The notes: a model not told the origin generated them from the letters alone. DNA of 64,000 bases from Actinomycetota bacterium (GCA_963169235.1 CAUJCX010000020.1:124001-188000), one strand, 5' to 3'. Counted from the stretch's first letter, positions 25,993-34,303 are shown. Program-made: numbers and translations.

Positions 25993-26174
25993 CGCGCGAA
26001 CCAGACTTTCCCGTCCACGGCGCCCGCGCGCGCCTGCTGGCCCGCTTCGACCGCGACTTCCGGGCCTGGCTCGACACGCCCCAGGGGCGTTTCGCCGTGT
26101 GGGAGGCGCGCGTGCCGTGCTGGGTGCAGGCCGCGCGCGAACGCGCCCAGAACCAGGTGCCGACCGAGCGTTAG
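25989..26174 (+). CDS. Small basic/aromatic protein (61 aa), unknown
   Basis: The ATG lies in an ATGA overlap with the Cys-rich gene. Sequence is rich in Arg, Ala and aromatic residues (ARLLARFDRDFRAWLDTPQG, RFAVWEARVPCWVQAARERA). It has no signal peptide, membrane segment or known motif. Its 3' end overlaps the Fur-family gene on the other strand by 4 bp. The pair with the Cys-rich gene looks like one operon. Function unknown. Confidence 0.65.
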   Translation: MTREPDFPVHGARARLLARFDRDFRAWLDTPQGRFAVWEARVPCWVQAARERAQNQVPTER

Positions 26175-26620
26175 GCGGCGCGTGGCGTCGCCGCGCACAC
26201 GGCGCACACCCCGCGCACGACCACCTGGGTGTCGTCGGGTATGAAGCCCATGCTCTCGGCGGCGCGCAGCAGCTCGGCGCTGTCGACCGTAGCGTCGATG
26301 TCGACGATGGCACCACAGCGGCGGCACGCGACGTGGTGGTGCGCGTCGGTGCGGGTGTCGAACACGGCGGCCCCGCCCTCGGTGGCGACGCGGCGCAGCA
26401 GGCCGACGTCCTCCAGCAGATCGAGCGTGGCGTACACCGTCGGCAGCGAGATGCCCGGCACCCGGTCGCTGGCCAGCGCGAACACCTCGTCCACCGTCAC
26501 GTGGCGGCGCCCCAGGCTCTCGACGACGGCGTTGATGGCCAGCCGCTGCGGCGTGACCCGCTGGCCGCGCCGGCGCAGCTCGTCGCGCAGCCGGGTGGTG
26601 GTGGTGGTGGCGTCGCTCAT
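26171..26620 (-). CDS. Fur/PerR family transcriptional regulator
   Basis: A 149-residue metal-dependent repressor. The N-terminal winged helix is RGQRVTPQRLAINAV, with SLPTVYATLDLLEDVGLLRRV as recognition region. DAHHHVACRRCG supplies the metal-site histidines and first CxxC, and CAVCAATP the second CxxC of the structural zinc site. Such proteins repress iron-storage or peroxide-stress genes when metallated. It is divergent from the ferritin-like gene, with an operator-like palindrome between. Which metal it senses cannot be told. Confidence 0.92.
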   Translation of the reverse strand: MSDATTTTTRLRDELRRRGQRVTPQRLAINAVVESLGRRHVTVDEVFALASDRVPGISLPTVYATLDLLEDVGLLRRVATEGGAAVFDTRTDAHHHVACRRCGAIVDIDATVDSAELLRAAESMGFIPDDTQVVVRGVCAVCAATPRAA

Positions 26621-26661
26621 CTCTCCCCAAAGCTACACCAATGTCAACGCTGTTACGAGCC

Positions 26662-26690
26662 TTGCGTTATCTTTAGCGACTAAGTAGAGT
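26662..26690 (+). promoter_or_regulatory. Promoter of ferritin-like gene with overlapping TTAG-CGA-CTAA palindrome
   Basis: TTGCGT (26662-26667) and TAGAGT (26685-26690) are separated by 17 nt, an ideal spacing for a -35/-10 pair. The spacer contains TTAGCGACTAA (26673-26683), an inverted repeat resembling the TTAGGGCGACCTAA site at 25784. The divergent Fur-family gene starts 40 bp away. A repressor bound here would block polymerase. Confidence 0.6.
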
Positions 26691-26724
26691 GCTCGGCACA
26701 CACGGCGAGGAAAGGGCACGACCC

Positions 26725-27225
26725 ATGGCCACGAAGTCCAAGGTCTCCGCGGGCATCCTGTCCGACGCGCAGGCCGACAAGCGGGGCGAGATCGTCACGC
26801 TGCTCGAGCGGGCGTACTGGATGGAGATGGAGACGGTGATGAACTACCTCGCCATCTCCGAGACGCTCGACGGCATCCGCGCCCACCAGGTGGCGGAGTC
26901 GCTGGCGTCCGACGTGAAGGACGAGCTCGGCCACGCGCAGGCGTTCGCCGCGCGCATCAAGGACCTGTACGGCACGCCGCCCGGCTCGATGGACTTCACG
27001 GCCGACCAGACGTACCTGCAGCCGCCGGCCGACCCCACCGATGTCGTCTCGGTGATCAAGGGCGTCATCCAGGCCGAAGCGGGCGCCATCGAGCACTACA
27101 TGCACGTCATCGAGGTGTGCGACGGCGTCGACTGGGCCACGCAGGACATGGTCATCGAGATCATGCGCGACGAGGAGGGCCACCTGCGCGAGTTCGAGCG
27201 CTTCCTCAAGGAGTACGACAAGTAG
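26725..27225 (+). CDS. Ferritin-like/bacterioferritin-type protein
   Basis: A 166-residue four-helix protein with a GAGGAAAGG ribosome site ~13 nt upstream of ATG 26725. Diiron-type positions are visible: ERAYWMEMETVMNYL (Glu), KDELGHAQAF (Glu-x2-His), QAEAGAIEHYMHV (Glu) and RDEEGHLREFERFL (Glu-x2-His). That gives two Glu-x2-His pairs and extra glutamates as in the ferritin superfamily. It probably stores or oxidises iron. The promoter carries a Fur-type palindrome. It ends at a hairpin against the convergent pabC. Confidence 0.85.
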   Translation: MATKSKVSAGILSDAQADKRGEIVTLLERAYWMEMETVMNYLAISETLDGIRAHQVAESLASDVKDELGHAQAFAARIKDLYGTPPGSMDFTADQTYLQPPADPTDVVSVIKGVIQAEAGAIEHYMHVIEVCDGVDWATQDMVIEIMRDEEGHLREFERFLKEYDK

Positions 27226-27240
27226 CACTAGCGGCGGGCG

Positions 27241-27262
27241 GGCCCCCGGCTTTGCGGGGTCC
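27241..27262. terminator. Hairpin between convergent genes
   Basis: GGCCCCCG (27241-27248) and CGGGGTCC (27255-27262) form a stem with one mismatch around a 6-nt loop, between the convergent ferritin-like and pabC genes. It probably terminates both. Confidence 0.5.
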
Positions 27263-27279
27263 GCCGGGGCGCGCCCGGG

Positions 27280-28068
27280 TCAGCCGGGTGAATGCGCGGC
27301 GAACAGGCCGGCCGCGCGGCGCGTGACCGGGCCCGGCGTGCCCCCGCCCACCTCTGCGTCGTCGATGGCGACGACGGCGCCCACGCCCGCCAGGGCGCTG
27401 ACCACGAACACCTCGGAGGCGCGCTGCCACGCCTCGCGGTCGGCGGCACGCTCGACGACCTCGGGCATCAGCTCGCGCACCAGCGCGCGGCCGACGCCCG
27501 GCAGGATGCCCCGCACGGGAGCCGTCAGCGTCTCGCCGTCGCTCACGACGAACACCGACGCGTGCAGGGCCTCGCCCATGCGGCCGGCGCCGTCCAGCAA
27601 GAGCGCGGTGTCCATGCCCGCCGCCCGCACGAGCCGCGCGGAATGGGCGTGATGCGCCCGGCTGGCGGTCTTGTGCTGGGCCGGCCACCACGACGGCACC
27701 CAGCCGCCGGGCACCGTCATGGCCGTCACCAGGCGCGGCGCGGGCGACAGGGCCGACGTGGGCACGGCCTCCGTCCACCGGAGCCCCGATGGGCTGACGC
27801 ACGTGCGCACGCGCAGGTCGCCGGGGCCTGCGGCCGCCAGCACGCGGTCGAGGTCGCGTTCCACCAGGGCCATGTCGAGCGCCGCGTACCCCAGAGCCGC
27901 CACCGAGCCCGCCAGGCGGGCCATGTGACGGGTGCGGGCGCGTACGGCCCCGTCGCGGGCGCGCATCGTCTCGATGAGGCCGTCGCCCGCCCGGGCCAGG
28001 GGATCGTCGGCGGGCACGGTCGCGGCCGCGGGGTCCACCAGCTCCCCGTTGAGGCACACCACGCTCAC
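27280..28068 (-). CDS. pabC: Aminodeoxychorismate lyase / branched-chain aminotransferase-like (class IV)
   Basis: A 262-residue PLP enzyme of aminotransferase class IV. The GTG start is set by the GTGA overlap with the pabB-like gene. Motifs are DDPLARAGDGLIETMRA near the N-terminus, PAQHKTASRAHHA with the Schiff-base lysine, and VFVVSDGETLTAPVRGILPG. Because it follows pabB directly, 4-amino-4-deoxychorismate lyase (folate synthesis) is more likely than a branched-chain aminotransferase, but the families are similar. Confidence 0.8.
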   Translation of the reverse strand: MSVVCLNGELVDPAAATVPADDPLARAGDGLIETMRARDGAVRARTRHMARLAGSVAALGYAALDMALVERDLDRVLAAAGPGDLRVRTCVSPSGLRWTEAVPTSALSPAPRLVTAMTVPGGWVPSWWPAQHKTASRAHHAHSARLVRAAGMDTALLLDGAGRMGEALHASVFVVSDGETLTAPVRGILPGVGRALVRELMPEVVERAADREAWQRASEVFVVSALAGVGAVVAIDDAEVGGGTPGPVTRRAAGLFAAHSPG

Positions 28069-29342
28069 GCCCCGATCGCCTCCAGGAACGGGGCGGCCTT
28101 CGCCATGGCCTCCGCGTGCTCGGCGCGCGGTTCGGAGTCCCACGTGACGGCGCCGCCGCACCAGTAGCGGGACTCGTCGCCCGTGAGCCACGCGGTGCGG
28201 ATGAGGATCGAGGCGTCCAGCTCGCCGTCGGGCGTGGCCACGAGGACGCTTCCGAACGCCGGCCCGCGGTTGACGGGCTCGAGGTCGTGGATCACCTCCA
28301 TCGCGCGCACCTTAGGGCAGCCGGTCACGGAGCCCCCCGGGAACAGCGCCCAGATGAGGTCCGCGGCGGTCGCCCCGGGCGCCACCGCACCGCGCACCGT
28401 GCTGACCATGTGGTCCACGTACCCCGTGTGAAGCGGCGCCATCAGCCGCGGCACCGACACCGTGCCCGCCGGCGCCAGGCGGCCCAGGTCGTTGCGCACC
28501 AGGTCGACGATCATCACGTGCTCCGCCCGGTCCTTGGCGCTGGCGGCCAGCTGGTCGAACCGGCCGGCCGCGATGGTGCCCTTGATCGGCTCGCTCTCGA
28601 CGACGCCGTCGCGCACCCGCACCAGCCGCTCCGGGCTGGCGCTCACCAGCGTCCCCTCGTCGAGGCCCAGGTACGCCCGCAGCGGGGGGCGGCGCGCGGC
28701 TCGCCACAGGCGCTCCGCGAACGCGAACGCGTCGCCGGGCGCGTCCGCCACCAGCCGCTGGGTCAGGTTCACCTGGTAGCAGTCGCCCGCGCGGATGAGG
28801 TCGCGGATCGCGTCCACCCGCTGCACGTACTCACGGGGCGCAAGCGACGTCGACCACGCCGGCGACGCCGCGTCCGCGGCCGGCGTGGTCCCCGGCGGCG
28901 CGGCCGGCGGCCGTTCAGGGGCGAACGCGGGGTCGACGCTCAGCACCCGCACGCCCGCGGCGGAGTACTCGGTGACTGTCTCGTAGCGGGCGAGGAACGC
29001 CCGCGGCGGGCCGCCGGGGTCGGGTCGCGGCGTCGGCAGCATCTCGATGGCGGTGCCCAGGTCGTACGACAACAGGCCCATCCACCAGCCGTCCCCGGGG
29101 CCGCCGCCGTCGAGGGGGATGCGGCCCAGCGCGTCCCACACCGCCCGCCCGGTCACCACCTCCACCGGGTCGGTCGCGACGAACACCCGCGCCCCGGCGC
29201 ACGCCAGAACCGGGTAACGTCGGTGCAGCACCGCGCCCAGAAGGCGCTCCGGTTCGTCCGGCAGGCCGTCGGACCACTCCCGGCGTGTGAGAATGGCGGG
29301 CGACGTTATCGAGGCGTGACGTGCCGACGGGGGTTCGCCCAT
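28065..29342 (-). CDS. pabB: Aminodeoxychorismate synthase component I (PabB-like)
   Basis: A 425-residue chorismate-utilising enzyme. The C-terminal two-thirds carries the family core: IRAGDCYQVNLTQRL, SASPERLVRVRDG, ESEPIKGTIAAG, AEHVMIVDLVRNDLGRLA and ALFPGGSVTGCPKVRAMEVI. The PIKGT motif and the linked pabC argue for PabB rather than TrpE. No glutamine amidotransferase (PabA) is nearby. It makes 4-amino-4-deoxychorismate. The ATG start at 29342 has only a weak ribosome site. Confidence 0.88.
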   Translation of the reverse strand: MGEPPSARHASITSPAILTRREWSDGLPDEPERLLGAVLHRRYPVLACAGARVFVATDPVEVVTGRAVWDALGRIPLDGGGPGDGWWMGLLSYDLGTAIEMLPTPRPDPGGPPRAFLARYETVTEYSAAGVRVLSVDPAFAPERPPAAPPGTTPAADAASPAWSTSLAPREYVQRVDAIRDLIRAGDCYQVNLTQRLVADAPGDAFAFAERLWRAARRPPLRAYLGLDEGTLVSASPERLVRVRDGVVESEPIKGTIAAGRFDQLAASAKDRAEHVMIVDLVRNDLGRLAPAGTVSVPRLMAPLHTGYVDHMVSTVRGAVAPGATAADLIWALFPGGSVTGCPKVRAMEVIHDLEPVNRGPAFGSVLVATPDGELDASILIRTAWLTGDESRYWCGGAVTWDSEPRAEHAEAMAKAAPFLEAIGA

Positions 29343-29376
29343 CGGCCCACGCTACCAGCGGATCCAGAGAGAGAGC

Positions 29377-29889
29377 ATGGTCCAGCAGATCTCCTTTCAG
29401 GCAACCCACTTCGGCGTGCAGACGGTCGAGGTCGACCTCGAAGCCCTGCGCGAGCAGATGGGTCCCGACGCGCCGCCCCCCGACATGGACGAGCTCCCCG
29501 TCGCGGCGCTGATCTTCAACGGCGGGCCGCAGCTGGCCCTCAACATCGCGGTGTCGCGGCAGGCGGCCGAAGGCGTGATGAACGCGTTCACGCAGGCCGA
29601 GGGCGCCCGCGGCAACATCCCCAAGATCGACTGGCAGCCCACCCCGGCGTTCATGCCGGGTCTCACCATGGTGCTGTCGCCCGCGCTCGTGTCGCTGGAG
29701 GTCACTCCTCCGCACGAGGGTCCCGAGGGCGTGCTGCCGTACTGGTCGCTGGCCGTCGTCGACCCCGAGGGCAGCCAGGTGCAGGTGCAGTTCTCGGACG
29801 CCATGAGCGTGCAGGTGGTGCGCGCGCTGGCCCAGATCGCCCACGGCGAGCTGGACACGGGCAGCGACGACGAGGACGACGACGACTGA
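29377..29889 (+). CDS. Hypothetical protein with acidic C-terminus
   Basis: A 170-residue soluble protein. No known domain was recognised. The N-terminal half has FQATHFGVQTVEVDLEALRE and IFNGGPQLALNI, the middle is Pro-rich, and the last residues are a run of Asp/Glu after GELDTGS. There is no signal peptide or membrane segment. It lies divergent from pabB by 34 bp, so the start region is shared with that promoter. Confidence 0.65.
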   Translation: MVQQISFQATHFGVQTVEVDLEALREQMGPDAPPPDMDELPVAALIFNGGPQLALNIAVSRQAAEGVMNAFTQAEGARGNIPKIDWQPTPAFMPGLTMVLSPALVSLEVTPPHEGPEGVLPYWSLAVVDPEGSQVQVQFSDAMSVQVVRALAQIAHGELDTGSDDEDDDD

Positions 29890-29899
29890 CATCGCGCCG

Positions 29900-29972
29900 C
29901 GGTGACGCGCCTCGGCGCGCGTCGCCGAGGGCACTTCGACGGGCGTCACCGGCTGCGGCCGGGCGGCGCCCG
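29900..29972 (+). terminator. Nested stem-loops after hypothetical gene
   Basis: An outer 9-bp stem (29900-29908 with 29943-29951) surrounds an inner 8-bp stem (29910-29917 with 29923-29930). A second hairpin (CGGGC-GGC-GCCCG, 29960-29972) is followed by TTTT at 29979-29982. The first gene before it ends at 29889, so this is a likely terminator region. Confidence 0.55.
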
Positions 29973-30016
29973 TCGCCGTTTTCGGGGGTCGCGGGGCGGG
30001 TGTTGCGGACGGGGAC

Positions 30017-30054
30017 GAGACAAAGTCTCTAATCCCAGTGGGTTATGTGATAAT
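30017..30054 (+). promoter_or_regulatory. Palindromes and -10-like box before the sulfite/nitrite reductase
   Basis: GAGAC-AAA-GTCTC (30017-30029) and CCCAGTGGG (30034-30042) precede GATAAT (30049-30054). The region is AT-rich compared with its surroundings. The reductase starts 65 bp further on. Two palindromes next to a good -10 suggest a regulated promoter, possibly by sulfur or nitrogen status. Confidence 0.45.
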
Positions 30055-30119
30055 TTGGCCGCCGGCCACGCACGAGGCCGACGTCCGACCGCCCACGACC
30101 CCCCAAGGTTCACGACGCC

Positions 30120-32375
30120 ATGAGCTCACGCGCCGACTGGAGAGCCCACCTGGCTCCCTCCATGCCCGCCGAACTGGCCGAGGAGATCGACGTCTTCGAG
30201 GCCCAGATGGAGCTGCGCCAGCAGGGCCGCATCGACGAGCGCGTCTTCGCCGAGACGCGCCTTCGCCGCGGCGCCTACGGCCAGCGCTACGACAACGGCC
30301 TGCGCCACGACGGTGACGGGCAGAAGCAGCTTCGCTACCCCGGCGACAACCTCACCAAGGGACCCGACACGCTCTGGGACGCGCCCGGCATGCTGCGCAT
30401 CAAGCTGCCGTACGGCGGGATGACGCCCGAGCAGTTCGAGGTGATCGCGCAGTGCGCCGAGGAGCACTCCGACGGCATCCTGCACATCACCACCCGCCAG
30501 GACGTGCAGCTGCACTACGTCCACATCGAGGACGCCGTCACCGTGATGCGCCGCATCGGCGCGGTCGGCATCACCACGCGCGAGGCGTGCGGAAACGGCG
30601 TGCGCAACATCACGGGCTGCCCGGTGGCGGGCGTCTGCTCGACCGAGGCGTTCGACGTGACGCCGTACGCCGACGCGATGTTCCGCTTCCTGCTGGGGCA
30701 CCCCGACTGCCAGGACTTCGGGCGCAAGTTCAAGATCGCGTTCTCGGGCTGCCCGGGCGAGGCCTGCGGGCTGGTGATGCTGCACGACTTCGGCGCCATC
30801 GCCGAGGTGCGCGACGGCGTGCGCGGCTTCTCGCTGTGGGTCGGCGGCGGGCTGGGTCCCACCCCGCGGCAGGCCAAGCGGATGTACGACTGGGTGCCGG
30901 CCGCCGAGCTGCTGCCGCTGGCGCAGGCCGTCGGACGCGTGTTCGCCCGCCTGGGCGAGAAGAAGAACCGCAACCGCGCGCGCGTCAAGTTCCTCATGGA
31001 GAAGCTCGGCGTCGAGGAGTTCCGGCGCCTGGTGGACGAGGAGCGCGCCATCCTCCCCCACGACGACCGCTGGACGTCGTACCTGCCCGCCGCCGAGGTG
31101 TGGAAGGACAACCCCACCAAGGCCCCCGCCCCGCTGCGCGACGACGCCGAGCTGCCCGCCGGGTACGCCGAGTGGGCGCGCACCAACGTGCAGGCCCAGC
31201 GTCAAGAGGGCTACAGCGTGGCCACCATCGCGCTGCCGCTGGGGGACATCACGTCCGAGCAGAGCCGCCGCCTGGTGGACGTCGCCCGCCGCTACGTGGG
31301 CGACAACATCCGCACGACGGTGGAGCAGAACGTCGTGCTGCGGTACGTGCCCGACGCCGACCTGCCCGCGCTGTACCGCGACCTGGACGAGGTGGGCCTG
31401 GCCGCCCCGGGCGCCGGCACCATCCTGGACGTGACGTCGTGCCCCGGCACCGACACGTGCAAGCTGGGCATCGCGTCGTCACGCGGCCTGGCCAACGAGC
31501 TGCGCCGGCGGCTGGCCGCGGCGTCGTACATCGGCGACGCGTCCATCGAGGGCCTGCGCATCAAGGTGTCCGGCTGCTTCAACAGCTGCGGCCAGCACCA
31601 CGTGGCCGACATCGGCTTCTTCGGCAACAACCGCAAGGTCGGCGGGTTCTCGGTGCCGCACTTCCAGGTGGTGCTGGGCGGGCGCTGGCGTGAGAACGCC
31701 GGCTCGTACGGCATGGCGGTGGGCGCGATCCCGTCGAAGCGCATCCCCGAGGTGGTCGAGACCATCACCACCACGTTCGCGTCCGAGCGCGCCGAGGACG
31801 AGACGTTCCAGGACTGGATCGCCCGCCTGGGCAAGAAGGAGATCGGGGTGCTGCTGGAGGGCCTCAAGTCCATCCCCGGCTACGACGAGGACCGCAGCTT
31901 CTACGTCGACTGGGCCGACGCCCGGGAGTACTCGGTGCGCGACATCGCCCAGGGCGAGTGCGCGGGCGAGGTCATCTCCCGCACCGAGCTGATGCTGACC
32001 GAGGCCGAGGGCACCGCGTTCGACGCGCAGGTGGCGCTGGAGGACGGCGATCTGCTGCGGGCCGACGAGCTGTCGTACCGCGCGCTGCTGCAGGCCGCGC
32101 GGGCGCTGGTGCGCTCGGAGGACAGCGACATCCCCGACGACCCCGACACCATCGTGCGGGAGTTCCGGGAGCGGTTCTACGACACCGAGCGCTTCTTCGA
32201 CCGCTTCTCGGGCGGCAAGTTCGCCCGCCCGCTGTTCGTGCGCCACGCCGACGGCCCCCCGGAGCAGCCGGACGCCGAGGACATCCGCACGCTGGCCGAC
32301 GAGACCGCGCTGTTCATCGACGCGGTGCACCAGTACGAGATCCGCCAGGCCGGCGCCACCGGCGCCACCGTCTGA
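30120..32375 (+). CDS. Ferredoxin-type nitrite/sulfite reductase (siroheme, 4Fe-4S)
   Basis: A 751-residue reductase with the CysI/NirA two-repeat layout: N-terminal ferredoxin-reductase-like repeat, siroheme domain, then a second repeat. The cluster ligands are CPGTDTC (Cys441, Cys447) and CFNSC (Cys486, Cys490). The N-half contains ITGCPVAGVCSTEAFD and SGCPGEACG. After the core, ~110 extra residues (from about 630) form an all-alpha segment ending in HADGPPEQPD, longer than plain NirA/CysI. It reduces sulfite or nitrite by six electrons. No cysH, cysN/D or nitrate genes are near, so the substrate is undecided. Confidence 0.92.
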   Translation: MSSRADWRAHLAPSMPAELAEEIDVFEAQMELRQQGRIDERVFAETRLRRGAYGQRYDNGLRHDGDGQKQLRYPGDNLTKGPDTLWDAPGMLRIKLPYGGMTPEQFEVIAQCAEEHSDGILHITTRQDVQLHYVHIEDAVTVMRRIGAVGITTREACGNGVRNITGCPVAGVCSTEAFDVTPYADAMFRFLLGHPDCQDFGRKFKIAFSGCPGEACGLVMLHDFGAIAEVRDGVRGFSLWVGGGLGPTPRQAKRMYDWVPAAELLPLAQAVGRVFARLGEKKNRNRARVKFLMEKLGVEEFRRLVDEERAILPHDDRWTSYLPAAEVWKDNPTKAPAPLRDDAELPAGYAEWARTNVQAQRQEGYSVATIALPLGDITSEQSRRLVDVARRYVGDNIRTTVEQNVVLRYVPDADLPALYRDLDEVGLAAPGAGTILDVTSCPGTDTCKLGIASSRGLANELRRRLAAASYIGDASIEGLRIKVSGCFNSCGQHHVADIGFFGNNRKVGGFSVPHFQVVLGGRWRENAGSYGMAVGAIPSKRIPEVVETITTTFASERAEDETFQDWIARLGKKEIGVLLEGLKSIPGYDEDRSFYVDWADAREYSVRDIAQGECAGEVISRTELMLTEAEGTAFDAQVALEDGDLLRADELSYRALLQAARALVRSEDSDIPDDPDTIVREFRERFYDTERFFDRFSGGKFARPLFVRHADGPPEQPDAEDIRTLADETALFIDAVHQYEIRQAGATGATV

Positions 32376-32392
32376 CCGCAAAGGAGACGAAG

Positions 32393-32986
32393 ATGAGTGA
32401 CGTTCCCGCGCGCATCACCGCGAGGTTCTTCTTGGCGGCGCCCGACGCCGCCGATCCGGGCTCGCTGATCCCGGTGTTCCACGACTGGATCCGTCGCGGC
32501 GATGTCGTCGACGGCCTGCTGATCGACGTGGCCGACTACCACCACGTGCCCGACGGGCCCGGGGTGCTACTGATCGGCCACGAGTGGGACCGCGCCGTGG
32601 CCTTCGACGGCGACCGGCCGGCCGTCGTGTCGGTCAGCAAGCGCGGCCTGGAGGGTGACCTCGCGACGCGCGTGCAGGCCGTCGTGGCGGACGCCCTGCA
32701 CGTGGCGGCGTCCCTCGCGGACGACCCGGCCACCGGCTGGGCCGAGGTGGCGCTGGACGAGGTCGAGATCGGCATCCCCGACCGGCTGTTCGCGCCCAAC
32801 ACCCCCGAGTCGCTGGCGGCGATCGGCGGGGAGATCGCCGCCGCGCTGGCGCCCCTGAACGACGGCGCCACGCCGGCGCTCGAACAACACGGCGACACCC
32901 GCCGCCCGTTCCGCGTGCGGGTGTCGCTCAGCGGGTCGCTGGGCGTGCGGGACGCGGCGGACGCGCTGCGCGCCGTCGCGGCCTGA
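32393..32986 (+). CDS. Hypothetical protein linked to the reductase
   Basis: A 197-residue cytosolic protein, 17 nt after the reductase stop with an AAAGGAG site, so surely co-transcribed. No known domain is seen. Phrases that may identify relatives are ADYHHVPDGPGVLLIGHEWD, DLATRVQAVVADALHVA and EIGIPDRLFAPNTPESLAA. A possible helper or maturation factor for the reductase; this is only positional inference. Confidence 0.7.
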   Translation: MSDVPARITARFFLAAPDAADPGSLIPVFHDWIRRGDVVDGLLIDVADYHHVPDGPGVLLIGHEWDRAVAFDGDRPAVVSVSKRGLEGDLATRVQAVVADALHVAASLADDPATGWAEVALDEVEIGIPDRLFAPNTPESLAAIGGEIAAALAPLNDGATPALEQHGDTRRPFRVRVSLSGSLGVRDAADALRAVAA

Positions 32987-33003
32987 CGTCGCTACCGGTG
33001 CAT

Positions 33004-33037
33004 CCCGGGCGGTGGCGGGTCGCCGCCACCGCCCGGG
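33004..33037. terminator. 15-bp perfect stem, bidirectional terminator
   Basis: Bases 33004-33018 and 33023-33037 are perfect complements with a 4-nt loop (GTCG). The hairpin lies between the end of the hypothetical reductase partner (+) and the small ORF (-). It is one of the strongest structures in the window. Confidence 0.8.
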
Positions 33038-33045
33038 TGCGCTCT

Positions 33046-33249
33046 TCAGCGGGTGATGACCGCGCGCAGCGCCGTCATCTCGTCGGACAGCTCGCCCAGG
33101 AGGTGCGGGCAGCCGATGCCGAGGCGCCGCGCGAAGTCGGCGGCCTCGCGGTAGTGGGCGGCGGCGCGGATGAGCCGGACCGTCGCGAGCAGTTCGGTAT
33201 CGGACATGGGGGCTCGTGACCTTTCCTGGAGGAGATGGGCGGACGACAT
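33046..33249 (-). CDS. Small protein of unknown function (67 aa)
   Basis: The ATG at 33249 is preceded by GAGGGAG. A second ATG at 33207 is possible. Composition is Arg/Ala/Leu-rich with one Cys (GIGCPHLLGELSDEMTAL). No signal peptide or membrane segment. It stands alone and ends at the strong hairpin. Real but unknown. Confidence 0.5.
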   Translation of the reverse strand: MSSAHLLQERSRAPMSDTELLATVRLIRAAAHYREAADFARRLGIGCPHLLGELSDEMTALRAVITR

Positions 33250-33337
33250 GTCTCCCTCTCTCTAACGGCGCGACGAGCCGAAACCGGTACCCGCACAAGA
33301 GCGTACTTACCGATCGTCAACACACTCGGCGCGCCAC

Positions 33338-33958
33338 TCAGGCCGCGGTGGCGCCGCCCAGCAGCAGGTAGATGACGCCGGTCACGGGGCCGTGCGTCGC
33401 CGCCACGCGCGGGCGCCGGCGCAGCCAGCGCCCCACGCTGCCGGCGGTGGTCGCCACGAACACGTCCCCGGCCAGGCCCACCGCCACGAAGATGGCACCC
33501 AGCACGCCCACCTGCACCGGGATCGGCCCCGCGCCCGGGTGGATGAACTGGGGGAAGAAGGCCAGGAAGAACACGGCCACCTTGGGGTTGGTGATGCCCA
33601 CGACGAAGCCATCCCACAGGCCGCGCCGGGCGCCCGCGGGGGCGGCGCGGTCGCCGTCCAGCCGCAGCCCCTCCCGTGAGCGCAGGGCCTTCACGCCCAG
33701 GTACACCAGGTACGCGGCGCCCACGTAGCGGATGACCGAAAGCGCCACGGCCGACGACGCGATGATGGCCGTCAGGCCGAACGCCGTCGCGGCCACGAAC
33801 ACCAGCGACGACAGCTCGACGCCGACGGCCGCGGCCAGGGCGTCGCGGCGCCCGCGGCCGATGCCGCGCGCCAGCAGGAACAGCATGCCCGGGCCGGGCA
33901 TGGCCACCAGCAGGGCCGTGGCGATGGTGAACGAGGCGAGGGTGGTGAGCGTGGGCAT
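33338..33958 (-). CDS. LysE/RhtB family amino acid exporter
   Basis: A 206-residue membrane protein with about six helices. The ATG at 33958 has GGAGG 8 nt upstream. The family N-terminus ALLVAMPGPGMLFLLARGIG, the GVELSSLVFVAATAFGL stretch and the GITNPKVAVFFLAFFPQF motif are clear. LysE/RhtB proteins export amino acids or small amines. A palindrome of TetR-operator type lies about 53 bp upstream, suggesting an inducible exporter. No regulator gene adjoins. Confidence 0.92.
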   Translation of the reverse strand: MPTLTTLASFTIATALLVAMPGPGMLFLLARGIGRGRRDALAAAVGVELSSLVFVAATAFGLTAIIASSAVALSVIRYVGAAYLVYLGVKALRSREGLRLDGDRAAPAGARRGLWDGFVVGITNPKVAVFFLAFFPQFIHPGAGPIPVQVGVLGAIFVAVGLAGDVFVATTAGSVGRWLRRRPRVAATHGPVTGVIYLLLGGATAA

Positions 33959-34010
33959 GCGACGACCTCCGGCGTGCGGTGGCGCGCGCCCCTCATCGGG
34001 CCGCGCGGGC

Positions 34011-34028
34011 GCGGACCGAACGGTCCGC
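34011..34028. promoter_or_regulatory. 18-bp TetR-type operator
   Basis: GCGGACCGAACGGTCCGC is a perfect 8-bp inverted repeat around AA. Many TetR-family regulators bind sites of this pattern. It lies 53-70 bp upstream of the LysE-type exporter start, so it probably controls it. No TetR gene lies in the immediate vicinity. Confidence 0.6.
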
Positions 34029-34270
34029 ACGGAACAAGGACGGGCACCGGTCATCGACCGATCCCTGTCTCGGCGCCGTGCGAGGGGTCCCCACGGGTCC
34101 ATCGGTACCACTGGTTCGCCGTCACCTGTACTGCACGCCGCGACAGCGTCAAAGCGGCGGCCACCGCCCACAGCGGTGGCGTCCTTCACACCCTACATCG
34201 GCGCGGGCGTCACAGGGCTTGAGCGCGCTGCCGCGCCCCGGTGGCGTCCGACGTGTGGTGAAAGGGGTCC

Positions 34271-34303
34271 GGGCGCGCCGCGACGGGTGGTCGCGACGCG
34301 CCC
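34271..34303 (-). terminator. Stem-loop after the hydrolase homologue
   Basis: GGGCGCG (34271-34277) pairs with CGCGCCC (34297-34303). After one mismatch, CGCGA (34279-34283) pairs with TCGCG (34291-34295). It follows the leftward gene ending at 34314. Confidence 0.6.
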
